From the NCBI GenBank assembly GCA_031287815.1, contig JAITSM010000150.1, positions 1 to 15,351 of the forward strand: a stretch of 15,351 nt of DNA, given 5' to 3'. Positions within the stretch are counted from its first letter, which is position 1. Every line of letters begins with the position of its first letter. The position numbers and the translations under genes are program-made. This DNA is from Prevotellaceae bacterium (lineage in GTDB: Bacteria; Bacteroidota; Bacteroidia; Bacteroidales; UBA932). Shown here in pieces: positions 1 through 6,772 of this stretch. The notes beneath the pieces were generated by a model. The model saw nothing but the letters and a program-made list of their open reading frames with translations. It made no database searches and was not told the origin of the DNA.

Positions 1-17
1 ACTTTGTTCGCGGCGCT

Positions 18-138
18 GGGATTGTTTTGCACAGGCTACTAATTATTCCCAAACACAAACATTCCACAAAACAATCCCCCTTGCCGCAAGCTCTTTCGCA
101 CTTTGGCAACTTTTATTCGGTTAGTCTTGTTGTGGAAT
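18..138. repeat. Overlapping alternative inverted repeats
   Basis: A perfect 12-bp inverted repeat pairs 18-29 (GGGATTGTTTTG) with 67-78. A second, 9-bp one pairs 61-69 (ATTCCACAA) with 130-138. The arms share 67-69, so the two stems cannot fully form at the same time. This could be an alternative fold at the 3' side of the candidate RNA, or a remnant repeat. Nothing else is seen in 1-60. Confidence 0.45.
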
Positions 139-345
139 TTTCTCTTTTTAGAGAGGTATTGGGGATAAACTCCGAAACGTGAACCATACTTATAACCTTT
201 GAGGTTCTGGAATACCTGTCGTAAAATAAGCAAAAATTCACGTTTCTCTCTCGTGGAGTTTTGCTTTTATTCTTTACGACATGAAATTTTCCAGATTTCA
301 AAGGTCGAATAAAAGCGGTCAAAATGTAAAAGAGCATAATGTCGG
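100..345 (-). ncRNA. Candidate structured non-coding RNA (6S-like?), leftward
   Basis: A good Bacteroidetes-type promoter (348-379, minus strand) drives transcription leftward into a stretch with no convincing protein. The two small open frames here (39-233 and 113-337) overlap each other and resemble nothing I know. The segment is rich in self-complementarity. CTTTTATTCG at 110-119 is the exact reverse complement of 306-315 and would close a rod of about 200 nt. A hairpin GCAAAA/TTTTTGC with an inner CACG/CGTG stem lies near 233-268. TTGCC/GGCAA pair at 81-85 and 104-108. A long, closed, bulged rod behind a strong promoter is the pattern of 6S RNA, and structured 6S-like RNAs are known in Bacteroidales. 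I cannot align it to a family from memory, so the identity is a guess. The 3' end is uncertain and could run further left. Confidence 0.35.
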
Positions 346-347
346 GT

Positions 348-379
348 GCAAAGGTAGAAAAGTTTTTTTAAATACCAAA
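348..379 (-). promoter_or_regulatory. Bacteroidetes-type promoter, leftward
   Basis: On the minus strand, TTTG (379-376) is followed after 19 nt by TACCTTTGC (356-348). This matches the Bacteroides primary-sigma consensus TTTG-N19-21-TAnnTTTG. Transcription should start near 340-345 and run left into the candidate structured RNA. Confidence 0.65.
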
Positions 380-415
380 TAAGTTAAAAACTAAAAGTTA
401 AAAGTTGGCTGCCGC

Positions 416-573
416 TGTCCCGTAGGGACAATAGGTTGGTAGAACTATGCATAAATACCCCGCCCTGCCGTCCCGTTAGGGACGGAATGTGAAAATAGCA
501 CATGGCGTACCTCCGGTACGCGGGTGGCGGGGCTGTGCATTTTTTCTACCAACATTTTGCCCCTAACGGGGCA
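416..573. repeat. Folded intergenic repeat, REP/MITE-like, with nested stems
   Basis: The outer stem is GTTGGTAGAA (435-444) with TTCTACCAAC (544-553). Inside it, CCCCGCC (458-464) pairs with GGCGGGG (526-532). Within that are two perfect hairpins: CCGTCCC-gtta-GGGACGG (468-485) and GCGTACC-tcc-GGTACGC (505-521). Two further hairpins flank the unit: TGTCCC-gta-GGGACA (416-430) and TGCCCC-taac-GGGGCA (558-573). The nested design suggests a mobile palindromic intergenic repeat rather than coding DNA. The 61-residue open frame at 502-687 runs through these hairpins and is not credible. Confidence 0.6.
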
Positions 574-579
574 TTATTT

Positions 580-654
580 AATGGAGAATTGAAAATGGAA
601 AGTTGGCTGGCGCCTCAAGAGACATTCTCCATTCTCCACTCTCCATTCTCCATT
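580..654. repeat. Tandem 7-mers (ATTCTCC) with an inverted copy
   Basis: Four tandem 7-mers, ATTCTCC ATTCTCC ACTCTCC ATTCTCC, occupy 624-651. An inverted copy, AATGGAGAAT, lies at 580-589 and can pair with 624-633 or 645-654. It sits between the folded repeat and a terminator-like hairpin. Low-complexity intergenic repeat; no gene function seen. Confidence 0.55.
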
Positions 655-675
655 AAAAAAAGCCCCGAAGGGGCG
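652..675 (-). terminator. Intrinsic terminator, leftward
   Basis: On the minus strand the sequence reads GCCCC-TTC-GGGGC (stem 662-674, a UUCG-type tight loop) followed by a run of seven T (661-655). This has the full form of a rho-independent terminator for leftward transcription. It may act as back-up for the ribosomal operon or be part of the repeat cluster. Confidence 0.55.
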
Positions 676-745
676 AAATATTCATAACCCCATAGCTACT
701 GAGGTTGTTTTTTGGGGGAAATTAGGTTTTAGCCGTAGACACGCA

Positions 746-767
746 GGGACGCACGGCCGTGCGTCCC
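746..767. repeat. Perfect 22-bp GC-rich palindrome
   Basis: Positions 746-767 read identically on both strands (GGGACGCACGG and its reverse complement). It lies 24 bp left of the rplI terminator hairpin. It is probably a dispersed intergenic palindromic repeat. It has no T-run, so it is not a classical terminator. Apart from this, 677-790 holds nothing recognisable. Confidence 0.5.
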
Positions 768-789
768 TACAGCAAATCGTAAATTACAA

Positions 790-816
790 AAAAAGCCGGC
801 AGAACGCCGGCTTTTC
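790..816 (-). terminator. Terminator of the rpsF-rpsR-rplI operon
   Basis: AGCCGGC (794-800) pairs with GCCGGCT (806-812) around a 5-nt loop, and both sides carry A/T runs. On the minus strand the stem is followed by a run of T. It lies about 31 bp past the rplI stop codon, as expected for the end of the operon. Confidence 0.85.
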
Positions 817-846
817 CTTTTTTATTTGCAAATTAATACCTTTTGT

Positions 847-1296
847 TTACTCTGCAATAATTTCAAATTTGAAGCGCGCCTTAATGTCGCGGTACAATTT
901 TGCTTCGGCTTCGTAAATGCCTACTTCTTTTACATTGTCTTCGCCAACAATGCTGATTTGGCGGCGGTCAATTTCAAATCCTTTGGCGGAAAGGGATTCG
1001 GCAATTTGAATGTTATTGACGGAGCCGAAAATTTTCCCGGTACTGCTCACTTTCGTAGCAATAGCCACCGTAATTCCTTCGAGCTTCGTGGCTACCGATT
1101 GCGCGGCTTCCTGCAATTTTGCTTCCTTGTGGGCGCGTTGTTTCATGTTTTCGGCATGCACTTTTTTTGCTGATGCCGTCGCCAGCACCGCGTAGCCTTT
1201 CGGAATAAGAAAATTCGTTGCATAGCCGTTACGCACTGCTACAATATCGTTTTTGTGCCCTAAATTAGAGACGTCCTGTGTTAAGATTATTTCCAT
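847..1296 (-). CDS. rplI: 50S ribosomal protein bL9
   Basis: Large-subunit protein bL9, which binds 23S rRNA near the L1 stalk base through its N-terminal domain and extends its C-terminal domain from the ribosome surface. The 149-residue length is normal for the family. The N-terminal signature is clear: M-E-I-I-L with G13, then VRNGYATNFL and IPKGYA (about residues 20-36). A long connecting helix follows (about 40-75, rich in A, K and E), then the C-terminal domain with GKIFGSV near residues 87-93. It is the last gene of the rpsF-rpsR-rplI operon, 20 nt after the rpsR stop, and is followed by a strong terminator. No frameshift or truncation is visible. Confidence 0.97.
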   Translation of the reverse strand: MEIILTQDVSNLGHKNDIVAVRNGYATNFLIPKGYAVLATASAKKVHAENMKQRAHKEAKLQEAAQSVATKLEGITVAIATKVSSTGKIFGSVNNIQIAESLSAKGFEIDRRQISIVGEDNVKEVGIYEAEAKLYRDIKARFKFEIIAE

Positions 1297-1316
1297 ACGC
1301 TTTTTTCTCCTCTAAA

Positions 1317-1595
1317 TTATTTCAACAAATCGGTTACGTAGGGCAGCAATGCCAAATGGCGGGCGCGTTTGACCGCTTGCGACACCTTGTGCTGGAACTT
1401 CAACGACGTGCCGGTGAGCCGGCGCGGTAAAATTTTACCCTGTTCGTTCAAGAATTTCTTTAAGAATTCCGCATCTTTGTAGTCCACATATTTGATGCCC
1501 GCTTTTTTGAAACGGCAATATTTTTTCTTCTTCAAATCCACTGTCGGCGGATTTAAAAACCGGATTTCATTGGGTGTTTGTTGTGGTGTGCTCAT
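1317..1595 (-). CDS. rpsR: 30S ribosomal protein bS18
   Basis: Small-subunit protein bS18, which forms a pair with bS6 on the platform of the 30S subunit and binds 16S rRNA. At 92 residues it has the usual length. The family core is visible: KKKKYCRFKKAG (about 22-33), YKDAEFLKKFL (about 39-49), then GKILPRRLTG (about 53-62) with the typical basic patch, followed by the helix QAVKRARHLALLP (about 73-85). It starts 3 nt after the rpsF stop, so translation of the S6/S18 pair is probably coupled, and the pair is made in matching amounts. The short N-terminal tail before the Lys run is the only variable part. Confidence 0.97.
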   Translation of the reverse strand: MSTPQQTPNEIRFLNPPTVDLKKKKYCRFKKAGIKYVDYKDAEFLKKFLNEQGKILPRRLTGTSLKFQHKVSQAVKRARHLALLPYVTDLLK

Positions 1596-1598
1596 GGA

Positions 1599-1979
1599 TT
1601 ATTCCTCCTCTTTCTTAACGTTTTTTTCTGTTTTTTCCGCTTTCTTTTCGGCGCGCACGGTGCGGCGTTTTTCGGCATATTCTACGGCATGTTTATCCAT
1701 GCTGAAGGTTAAATAGCGGATGACACGTTCGTCGCGGCGGTATTGTACCTCCAATGCCTCAATGAACGAAGGCTCTGCCTGAAATTCGATCAAGTGATAA
1801 AAACCGGTGGTTTTTTTCTGAATCGGGTATGCCAGCTTTTTCATACCCCAGTCTTCCTCGTGCACTATCACCCCCTTGTTTTCGGTGATGAAGTTACGAT
1901 ACTTTTTTACCGCTTCCTTTACCTGGCTGTCAGATAAAACGGGAGTTGCAATGAAAACGGTTTCGTAATGTTTTAACAT
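1599..1979 (-). CDS. rpsF: 30S ribosomal protein bS6
   Basis: Small-subunit protein bS6, partner of bS18 on the 30S platform. I place the start at 1979 (MLKHYETVFI), giving 126 residues. The open frame extends 40 codons further upstream, but those codons read through the promoter and are not family-like. The ferredoxin-like fold is evident: the strand YETVFIATPVL, the helix with VKEAVKKYRNFI, EEDWGMKKLAYPIQ, and the strand GFYHLIEFQA, followed by DERVIRYLTF. The C-terminal tail after about residue 100 is a charged Lys/Glu-rich extension, a common and variable feature of S6. First gene of the operon; its promoter lies 44-74 bp upstream. Confidence 0.96.
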   Translation of the reverse strand: MLKHYETVFIATPVLSDSQVKEAVKKYRNFITENKGVIVHEEDWGMKKLAYPIQKKTTGFYHLIEFQAEPSFIEALEVQYRRDERVIRYLTFSMDKHAVEYAEKRRTVRAEKKAEKTEKNVKKEEE

Positions 1980-2022
1980 GTTTCTGTTTCGTTTTTTGTT
2001 AATAATTTTTGTTAAAAGGGTT

Positions 2023-2053
2023 GCAAAGGTAATAAAAAAATTGGAGATACAAA
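2023..2053 (-). promoter_or_regulatory. Promoter of the rpsF operon
   Basis: On the minus strand, TACCTTTGC (2031-2023) forms the -7 box. TTTG (2053-2050) lies 18 nt upstream as a -33 box, one short of the usual spacing. Predicted transcription starts near 2017, leaving a short leader of about 37 nt. I see no room in it for a long S6:S18 autoregulatory leader. Confidence 0.7.
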
Positions 2054-2060
2054 AAAAAAA

Positions 2061-2092
2061 TTTGTTATTGAAAAGATTTTTTGTATCTTCGC
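2061..2092 (+). promoter_or_regulatory. Promoter of the export operon
   Basis: TTTG (2061-2064) is followed after 19 nt by TATCTTCGC (2084-2092), a near-consensus Bacteroidetes -7 box with C in place of one T. Transcription would start around 2098, about 20 nt before the adaptor-protein start at 2119. It is divergent from the rpsF promoter, and the two -33 boxes lie only 7 bp apart. Confidence 0.65.
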
Positions 2093-2118
2093 ACGTCAAA
2101 TCCTATTTTTATTACGAA

Positions 2119-3636
2119 ATGAAAAAGAAAAAATGGTTTATCATCGTGGGAGCGGTCATAGCGGCGCTCCTGATTTGGGTGCTCGGTTTTTCTTCCAGCA
2201 CTACTACATTGGAACAGGAAGTGGAGGTGAAGCGCGGGCCTTTTGAGGTTATCGTAGCCACTACCGGTGAGCTAAAAGCGCAAAGCATGGAGCGTATCGA
2301 AGGGCCTGAAGGCTTGCGGGCGCGCAGTATTCGCCTGCAGGAAATAAAAATTCAGGATTTGATACCGGAAGGAACGGTGGTCAAAAAAGGCGATTATGTG
2401 GCGACGCTCGACCGCACTGCCGCCGATTCCCGGAAAAAAGACCTGGAAGACGAAGTGGAAAAAGTACGCGCGCAACTGGAACGCACGTTACTCGATACTT
2501 CCCTTAACCTGCGCGGTATTCGGGACAATCTGGTCAACCTGAAATTTGACATGGAAGAAAAACAAATTGCCGTAGAGCAGTCGGTGTATGAGCCGCCGGC
2601 CACCCAGCGGCAAGCGCAAAATAACCTTGAACGCGCCGACCGCGCCTACCAGCAGGAGCTGCAAAACTATACCCTCAAGGTAGCGCAAGCCGAAGGGCAG
2701 ATTAAAGACGTACTCATCAACCTGTATCAAAAAGAGCGGGAATTGCAGGAATTGCTGAATGTCCTGGAGAAATTTGTTATTTATGCGCCCAATGACGGCA
2801 TGGTGATTTATTACCGCGAATGGAGCGGCGACAAACGCAAAGTCGGGTCGAGTATTTCGCCCTTTGATGCCGTTATTGCTACGCTTCCCGACATGTCGGT
2901 GATGGAATCGAAAACCTACGTGAACGAAATTGACATCAGTAAAATAAAAATAGGGCAACCGGTGCGCTTGGGCGTGGATGCGTTTCCTGAAAAACAATAT
3001 ACCGGCGTTATTACCGAAGTGTCCAATGTGGGCGAACAGCTGAAAAACGCCGACGCCAAAGTATTTGAAGTTATCGTGCGCGTCCACGAGAGCGACCCGA
3101 TTTTGCGCCCCTCCATGACCACTTCCAACAAAATCATCACCGCTTCCTTCGACGATGCGCTGTATGTTCCGCTGGAAGCCCTGTTCGGCACGGATACCCT
3201 GACGTATGTTTATCGCGCCAATGGCGTTAAGCAAGTGATTGTACCCGGTGAAATGAACGATAATTTCCGCGTGATAGAACAGGGGCTGAAAGATGGCGAT
3301 GAAATTTATTTATCATTGCCGAAAAACGCCGAAAACTTTAAACTTGCCGGAGCAGAATATATCGACATCCTGAAACAACGCGTGAAAGAAAAGAAAGAAG
3401 CAGAAGAAAGACAACAAAAGGAAGCTGCAGAACAGGAAAAGAAAATGAAAGAAATGATGGAAGAAATGATGCGGCAACCGCCGCCGCAGTTCATGCAAGG
3501 CCAAGTTGGGCAAACGGCTGTACCCGGCGACACAAACAATCGTGTCCAAAGGCGCCAACGCCAGCCACAGTTGCCGCAGATTCAGCCACAGCAGCAACAG
3601 CCGCAGTTGCCGCAGCCACAGCCCAATCAAGAATAA
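2119..3636 (+). CDS. HlyD/MacA-like periplasmic adaptor (membrane fusion protein)
   Basis: Periplasmic adaptor that should link an inner-membrane ABC permease to a TolC-type outer-membrane channel. I start it at 2119 (MKKKKWF, 505 aa), because the open frame upstream crosses the promoter. A single N-terminal anchor helix spans about residues 6-24. The first lipoyl half-motif (VVKKGDYVATLD) lies near 86-97 and is followed by an alpha-hairpin/coiled coil to about 215. The second lipoyl half (FVIYAPNDGMV) is near 218, then beta-barrel and membrane-proximal regions. From about 421 the protein departs from the usual adaptor: a Lys/Glu-rich helix, then a Met-rich stretch and a Gln/Pro-rich tail to the end. 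The substrate cannot be inferred; MacA-like macrolide or peptide export is only the family model. Confidence 0.88.
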   Translation: MKKKKWFIIVGAVIAALLIWVLGFSSSTTTLEQEVEVKRGPFEVIVATTGELKAQSMERIEGPEGLRARSIRLQEIKIQDLIPEGTVVKKGDYVATLDRTAADSRKKDLEDEVEKVRAQLERTLLDTSLNLRGIRDNLVNLKFDMEEKQIAVEQSVYEPPATQRQAQNNLERADRAYQQELQNYTLKVAQAEGQIKDVLINLYQKERELQELLNVLEKFVIYAPNDGMVIYYREWSGDKRKVGSSISPFDAVIATLPDMSVMESKTYVNEIDISKIKIGQPVRLGVDAFPEKQYTGVITEVSNVGEQLKNADAKVFEVIVRVHESDPILRPSMTTSNKIITASFDDALYVPLEALFGTDTLTYVYRANGVKQVIVPGEMNDNFRVIEQGLKDGDEIYLSLPKNAENFKLAGAEYIDILKQRVKEKKEAEERQQKEAAEQEKKMKEMMEEMMRQPPPQFMQGQVGQTAVPGDTNNRVQRRQRQPQLPQIQPQQQQPQLPQPQPNQE

Positions 3637-3648
3637 CCTGCTTCGGAT

Positions 3649-5025
3649 ATGTTTTTCATCAATAGATATCTGCACGACATCCATATTGCTATTGAAAGCA
3701 TTCTGGGGAATAAGCTCAAATCCATGCTTACGGCATTGGGTATTATTTTCGGCGTGGCGGCCGTGATTAGCATGCTGGCTATCGGGAACGGCGCACAACA
3801 GGAAATTCTGGAGCAAATTAAAATGGTGGGCGTAAATAATATTGTTATTACTCCCGCAGAAGATGTAGCAGGAGAAGACGCCACGCAGGAAGGCGGAGAA
3901 AAAGAAGCGCGGAAATATTCTCCCGGACTCACGCTGGCCGACGCGGAAGCTATCCGGAGCGTGTTGCCGGGCATAGAACGGATAAGCCCCGAAGTAACCG
4001 TCAGCACGTTTGTCGTACATGGCGGCGTCCGTTACCCGGCAAAGATTTTAGCGGTGTCCACCGATTTTTTCCATTTATACAATTTGGGATTATCGGGCGG
4101 CGATTATTTCACGGAATACCAAAATGAGCATGGCTTGCCGGTGTGCGTCATCGGGCATAATGTAAAAACCAAGTTATTCAATAACGAAGACCCTATCGGG
4201 CAATACATCAAGTTCGGCGGTATTTGGCTATGCGTAACAGGCGTGCTTGAAAAAAGCCAGGTAACGACTACTTCTACTTTCGACAATGCGGGCGTAAACA
4301 TGAATAACGACAATGTGTACATCCCGATTAAAACCATGTTGATGCGCTATCAAAACCGCGCGCTGGTAAACACGATGCAGGGGCAAAACGCTACCAGCAT
4401 CAGGGTTAGCGGCGGCAGAATAACTATCCGGCAATCTTCCTCTTCTTCCACCAACGATGCGGCAAGTTCCAACTACCACCAACTCGACCGGATTATTGTG
4501 CAGGTGAAAGAAACCGACCAAATCAATTCGGCGGTAGAAGTGTTGGGGCGCATGCTCCTGCGGCGGCACCAGGAAGTAAAAGACTATGAAATTACCGTGC
4601 CTGAATTGTTATTAAAACAACAACAGCGCACCAAAGATATTTTTAATATTGTATTGGGCGCAATTGCCGGCATCTCTTTGCTGGTAGGCGGCATCGGCAT
4701 TATGAACATTATGTTCGCTTCGGTCATGGAGCGTATCAAGGAAATCGGAACGCGGCTGGCTATCGGCGCAAAAAAGCAGGACATTGTAGCGCAATTTCTC
4801 TCCGAAGCTATCCTGATAAGCGTAACAGGCGGCGCGATTGGCGTACTGCTCGGCGTCGGGCTGTCGCTAATTATCGAAAAAGTATTTGATATAAAAACAC
4901 TCATTTCATTTTTTTCTATTGTGGTTGCTTTTGGCGTATCGGCGGCCGTGGGCGTGATTTTCGGCTATTCGCCTGCCAAGCGGGCATCCGACCGCGACCC
5001 GATAGAATCGCTGAGGTATGAATAA
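3649..5025 (+). CDS. MacB-like ABC transporter permease (no ATPase domain)
   Basis: Inner-membrane permease of the MacB/FtsX type, 458 aa. The N-terminal helix follows GNKLKSMLTALGIIFG (about residues 20-45). A large periplasmic MacB-core domain spans about 50-325. Three C-terminal helices follow: about 334-356 (with GGIGIMNIM), 385-410 and 418-440. The motif ERIKEIGTRLAIGA (about 362-375) and the end motif GYSPAKRASDRDPIESLRYE (439-458) are typical. MacB itself has an N-terminal ATPase; here there is none, and no ABC ATPase gene lies in the operon. An ATPase must come from elsewhere if this is an active transporter. The gene begins 12 nt after the adaptor stop, so the two are co-translated. 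The mid region holds a Ser-rich loop near 262-273. Confidence 0.9.
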   Translation: MFFINRYLHDIHIAIESILGNKLKSMLTALGIIFGVAAVISMLAIGNGAQQEILEQIKMVGVNNIVITPAEDVAGEDATQEGGEKEARKYSPGLTLADAEAIRSVLPGIERISPEVTVSTFVVHGGVRYPAKILAVSTDFFHLYNLGLSGGDYFTEYQNEHGLPVCVIGHNVKTKLFNNEDPIGQYIKFGGIWLCVTGVLEKSQVTTTSTFDNAGVNMNNDNVYIPIKTMLMRYQNRALVNTMQGQNATSIRVSGGRITIRQSSSSSTNDAASSNYHQLDRIIVQVKETDQINSAVEVLGRMLLRRHQEVKDYEITVPELLLKQQQRTKDIFNIVLGAIAGISLLVGGIGIMNIMFASVMERIKEIGTRLAIGAKKQDIVAQFLSEAILISVTGGAIGVLLGVGLSLIIEKVFDIKTLISFFSIVVAFGVSAAVGVIFGYSPAKRASDRDPIESLRYE

Positions 5026-5072
5026 CCTAAACCTATAGTATGACGATAGAAATAACTAACAACACAGCCATA

Positions 5073-6575
5073 ATGAAACGACTAATTTTTTTACTTCTTG
5101 CTTGCTGTGCCGGCCAGGCAATGGCGCAAACGGTGCAGCAATATAATTATACTTATACGCTGGAAGAAGTTTTGAGTTTGGCGCAAGAACAGTCGCCCGA
5201 CGCGGTTCGCCAAAGAAATACGTATTTGGCAAGCTACTGGCAATACCGGTCGTACCGTGCAAATCAATTGCCGTCGCTGAATTTTTCGGCAAGCCTTCCC
5301 GATTTTTCACGGCAATATACGGCATGGAACACAAGTGACAGCGCTGGCAACCTGGTTACCGAATATTTGCCGAGCTTTACCAATCAAGTAGCGGGATCGC
5401 TTTTTATCTCGCAGAATTTGCCGACCGGCGGAGTGATTTTGGTAACGTCTTCGTTAGACCGGATAGACCGTTTTTCAAAAAGCTTTAATCAATATGAAGG
5501 CGCTCAGTACCGGTCGGTGCCTATCAGCGTCAGTTTGCAGCAGTCCATTTTCGGCGTGAATGAATGGAAATGGGATCGCAAAATAGAGCCGTTGCGCTAC
5601 GAAGAAGCCAAACGAAATTACCTGAAACAAATGGAAGCTATTTCGCTGCGCGCTATCCAATATTTCTTTGACCTTGCTTCCGCCCAACAGAATTTAGCTA
5701 TTGCCAAATTTAACTATGCCAACAACGACACGTTGCACAAAATCGCGCAGGGGCGTTACAATATCGGGACTATCGGCGAAAATGATTTACTGCAATCGGA
5801 ATTAAATTACCTGGACGCCGGCTCTTCGTTGAATCAAGCACAACTGGACGTAGACACCTATCAAAACCGCCTGCGTTCATTTCTTGGATTCAACGAACTG
5901 GTAACCGTTTCCATTGTCCTGCCCACCCGCGTTCCCAAAACCGTCCTTGATTTGGAAGAAGTGATGATGTGGTCGCGAAAAAATAATCCCGACTTGCTCG
6001 GCTACCAGCGGCAATTGATAGAAGCGGAAAAACAGGTAGCCCAAGAAAAAGCGAGTACCGGCTTGCAAGCCGACATCAACCTTTCTTTCGGGCTTAACCA
6101 GCAGGCAACCGATTTCTTTGAGGCGTACGAAAACCCGATAGACATGCAAACGGCGCGTATCTCGCTACAGGTGCCTATTCTTGACTGGGGGCGCGGAAAA
6201 GGGCGCGTACGCATGGCCAGGTCAAACCAACAGGTAGTGCAAACGCAGATAGACCAATCGTTGGCGGATTTTGAACAGGACGTAGTGCTGAAAGTACGGC
6301 AATTTAATATGCAGGAAATACAGTTTAACATAGCCGCCAAGTCCGACACGGTGGCGCAGAAACGCTATGAAGTATCCAAAGCGCGGTTTCTCATTGACAA
6401 AATCACGATTACCGACATGAACAATGCCCAATTAGACCGCGACCGCTCGCAACAAAATTTTGTGAGCGCCTTGCGCAACTATTGGAATTATTATTACCTG
6501 TTACGGCAAATTGCGTTGTACGACTTCATCAATAACAAACCGCTGGAAGCGGACTTTGACGAATTGGTCAAATAA
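5073..6575 (+). CDS. TolC-like outer-membrane efflux protein
   Basis: Outer-membrane factor of the TolC/OEP family, completing a trans-envelope pump with the two genes before it. I choose the start at 5073 (500 aa), because MKRLIFLLLACCAGQAMA is then a proper signal peptide cleaved before Q19; the 11 codons from 5040 are not signal-like. Two OEP repeats are recognisable. The first contains YTLEEVLSLAQEQSPD near residue 33-48 and continues through the long helices around 180-260 (LNLAIAKF-type heptads, YNIGTIGENDLLQSELNYLDA). The second starts near LDLEEVMMWSRKNNPDLLGYQRQL (about 295-318) and includes VPILDWGRGKGRVRMARS near 367-384, a very typical OEP motif. The gap of 47 nt from the permease suggests the same transcript. 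Confidence 0.92.
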   Translation: MKRLIFLLLACCAGQAMAQTVQQYNYTYTLEEVLSLAQEQSPDAVRQRNTYLASYWQYRSYRANQLPSLNFSASLPDFSRQYTAWNTSDSAGNLVTEYLPSFTNQVAGSLFISQNLPTGGVILVTSSLDRIDRFSKSFNQYEGAQYRSVPISVSLQQSIFGVNEWKWDRKIEPLRYEEAKRNYLKQMEAISLRAIQYFFDLASAQQNLAIAKFNYANNDTLHKIAQGRYNIGTIGENDLLQSELNYLDAGSSLNQAQLDVDTYQNRLRSFLGFNELVTVSIVLPTRVPKTVLDLEEVMMWSRKNNPDLLGYQRQLIEAEKQVAQEKASTGLQADINLSFGLNQQATDFFEAYENPIDMQTARISLQVPILDWGRGKGRVRMARSNQQVVQTQIDQSLADFEQDVVLKVRQFNMQEIQFNIAAKSDTVAQKRYEVSKARFLIDKITITDMNNAQLDRDRSQQNFVSALRNYWNYYYLLRQIALYDFINNKPLEADFDELVK

Positions 6576-6601
6576 TAATTTTAAATATTTCAAAATAATT
6601 G

Positions 6602-6610
6602 TATCTTTGC
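6602..6610 (+). promoter_or_regulatory. -7 box of the tRNA-Ser promoter
   Basis: TATCTTTGC is a perfect Bacteroidetes -7 element, 13 nt before the mature tRNA 5' end. The -33 region falls in an A/T stretch (about 6576-6584) with no clear TTTG. This gives the tRNA its own promoter, separate from the export operon ending at 6575. Confidence 0.6.
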
Positions 6611-6623
6611 ACCCTCGAAAACA

Positions 6624-6708
6624 GGAGAGGTGGCAGAGTGGTCGATTGCGGCGGTCTTGAAAACCGTTGAAGTGAGAGCTTCCGGGGGTTCGAATCCCTC
6701 CCTCTCCG
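6624..6708 (+). tRNA. tRNA-Ser (anticodon UGA)
   Basis: A complete class II cloverleaf is visible. The acceptor stem is GGAGAGG (6624-6630) with CCTCTCC (6701-6707) and discriminator G6708. The anticodon stem GCGGT/ACCGT (6651-6655, 6663-6667) holds the loop CTTGAAA, so the anticodon is TGA (6658-6660), reading UCA serine codons. A long variable arm and a T arm with GGTTCGAATCC complete the molecule. CCA is not encoded. The phage-like block begins within about 65 bp of its 3' end, and tRNA 3' ends are common integration sites. Confidence 0.95.
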
Positions 6709-6772
6709 CAACCAGCGTTAATTATTACCTATTTAGAAATAAAGCACCCGAAAAGAAGCCCATAAATAGGCT
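6709..6772. other. Host/prophage junction with weak hairpins
   Basis: Between the tRNA and the first phage-like gene lies a 62-bp spacer. CCTATTTA (6728-6735) is the exact inverse of 6763-6770. A nested AGCC/GGCT pair (6757-6760, 6769-6772) is followed on the minus strand by a T-rich stretch, a weak terminator for the leftward operon. No second copy of the tRNA 3' end is seen in the window. Confidence 0.35.

Noticed and set aside
39..337. Two overlapping small minus-strand open frames (64 and 74 aa)
   Set aside because: They overlap in different frames, resemble no family I know and lie in the self-complementary stretch, better explained as RNA.
416..660. Possible CRISPR array
   Set aside because: The repeats are inverted or 7-bp tandem units, without regularly spaced 25-40 bp repeats and unique spacers, and no cas genes are seen.
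502..687. 61-aa open frame on the plus strand
   Set aside because: It runs through the palindromic repeat and tandem 7-mers, with no protein-like composition or promoter.
2488..3234. 248-aa minus-strand open frame opposite the adaptor gene
   Set aside because: Composition is rich in His/Phe/Arg as expected for an antisense shadow; the plus frame is a clear family member.
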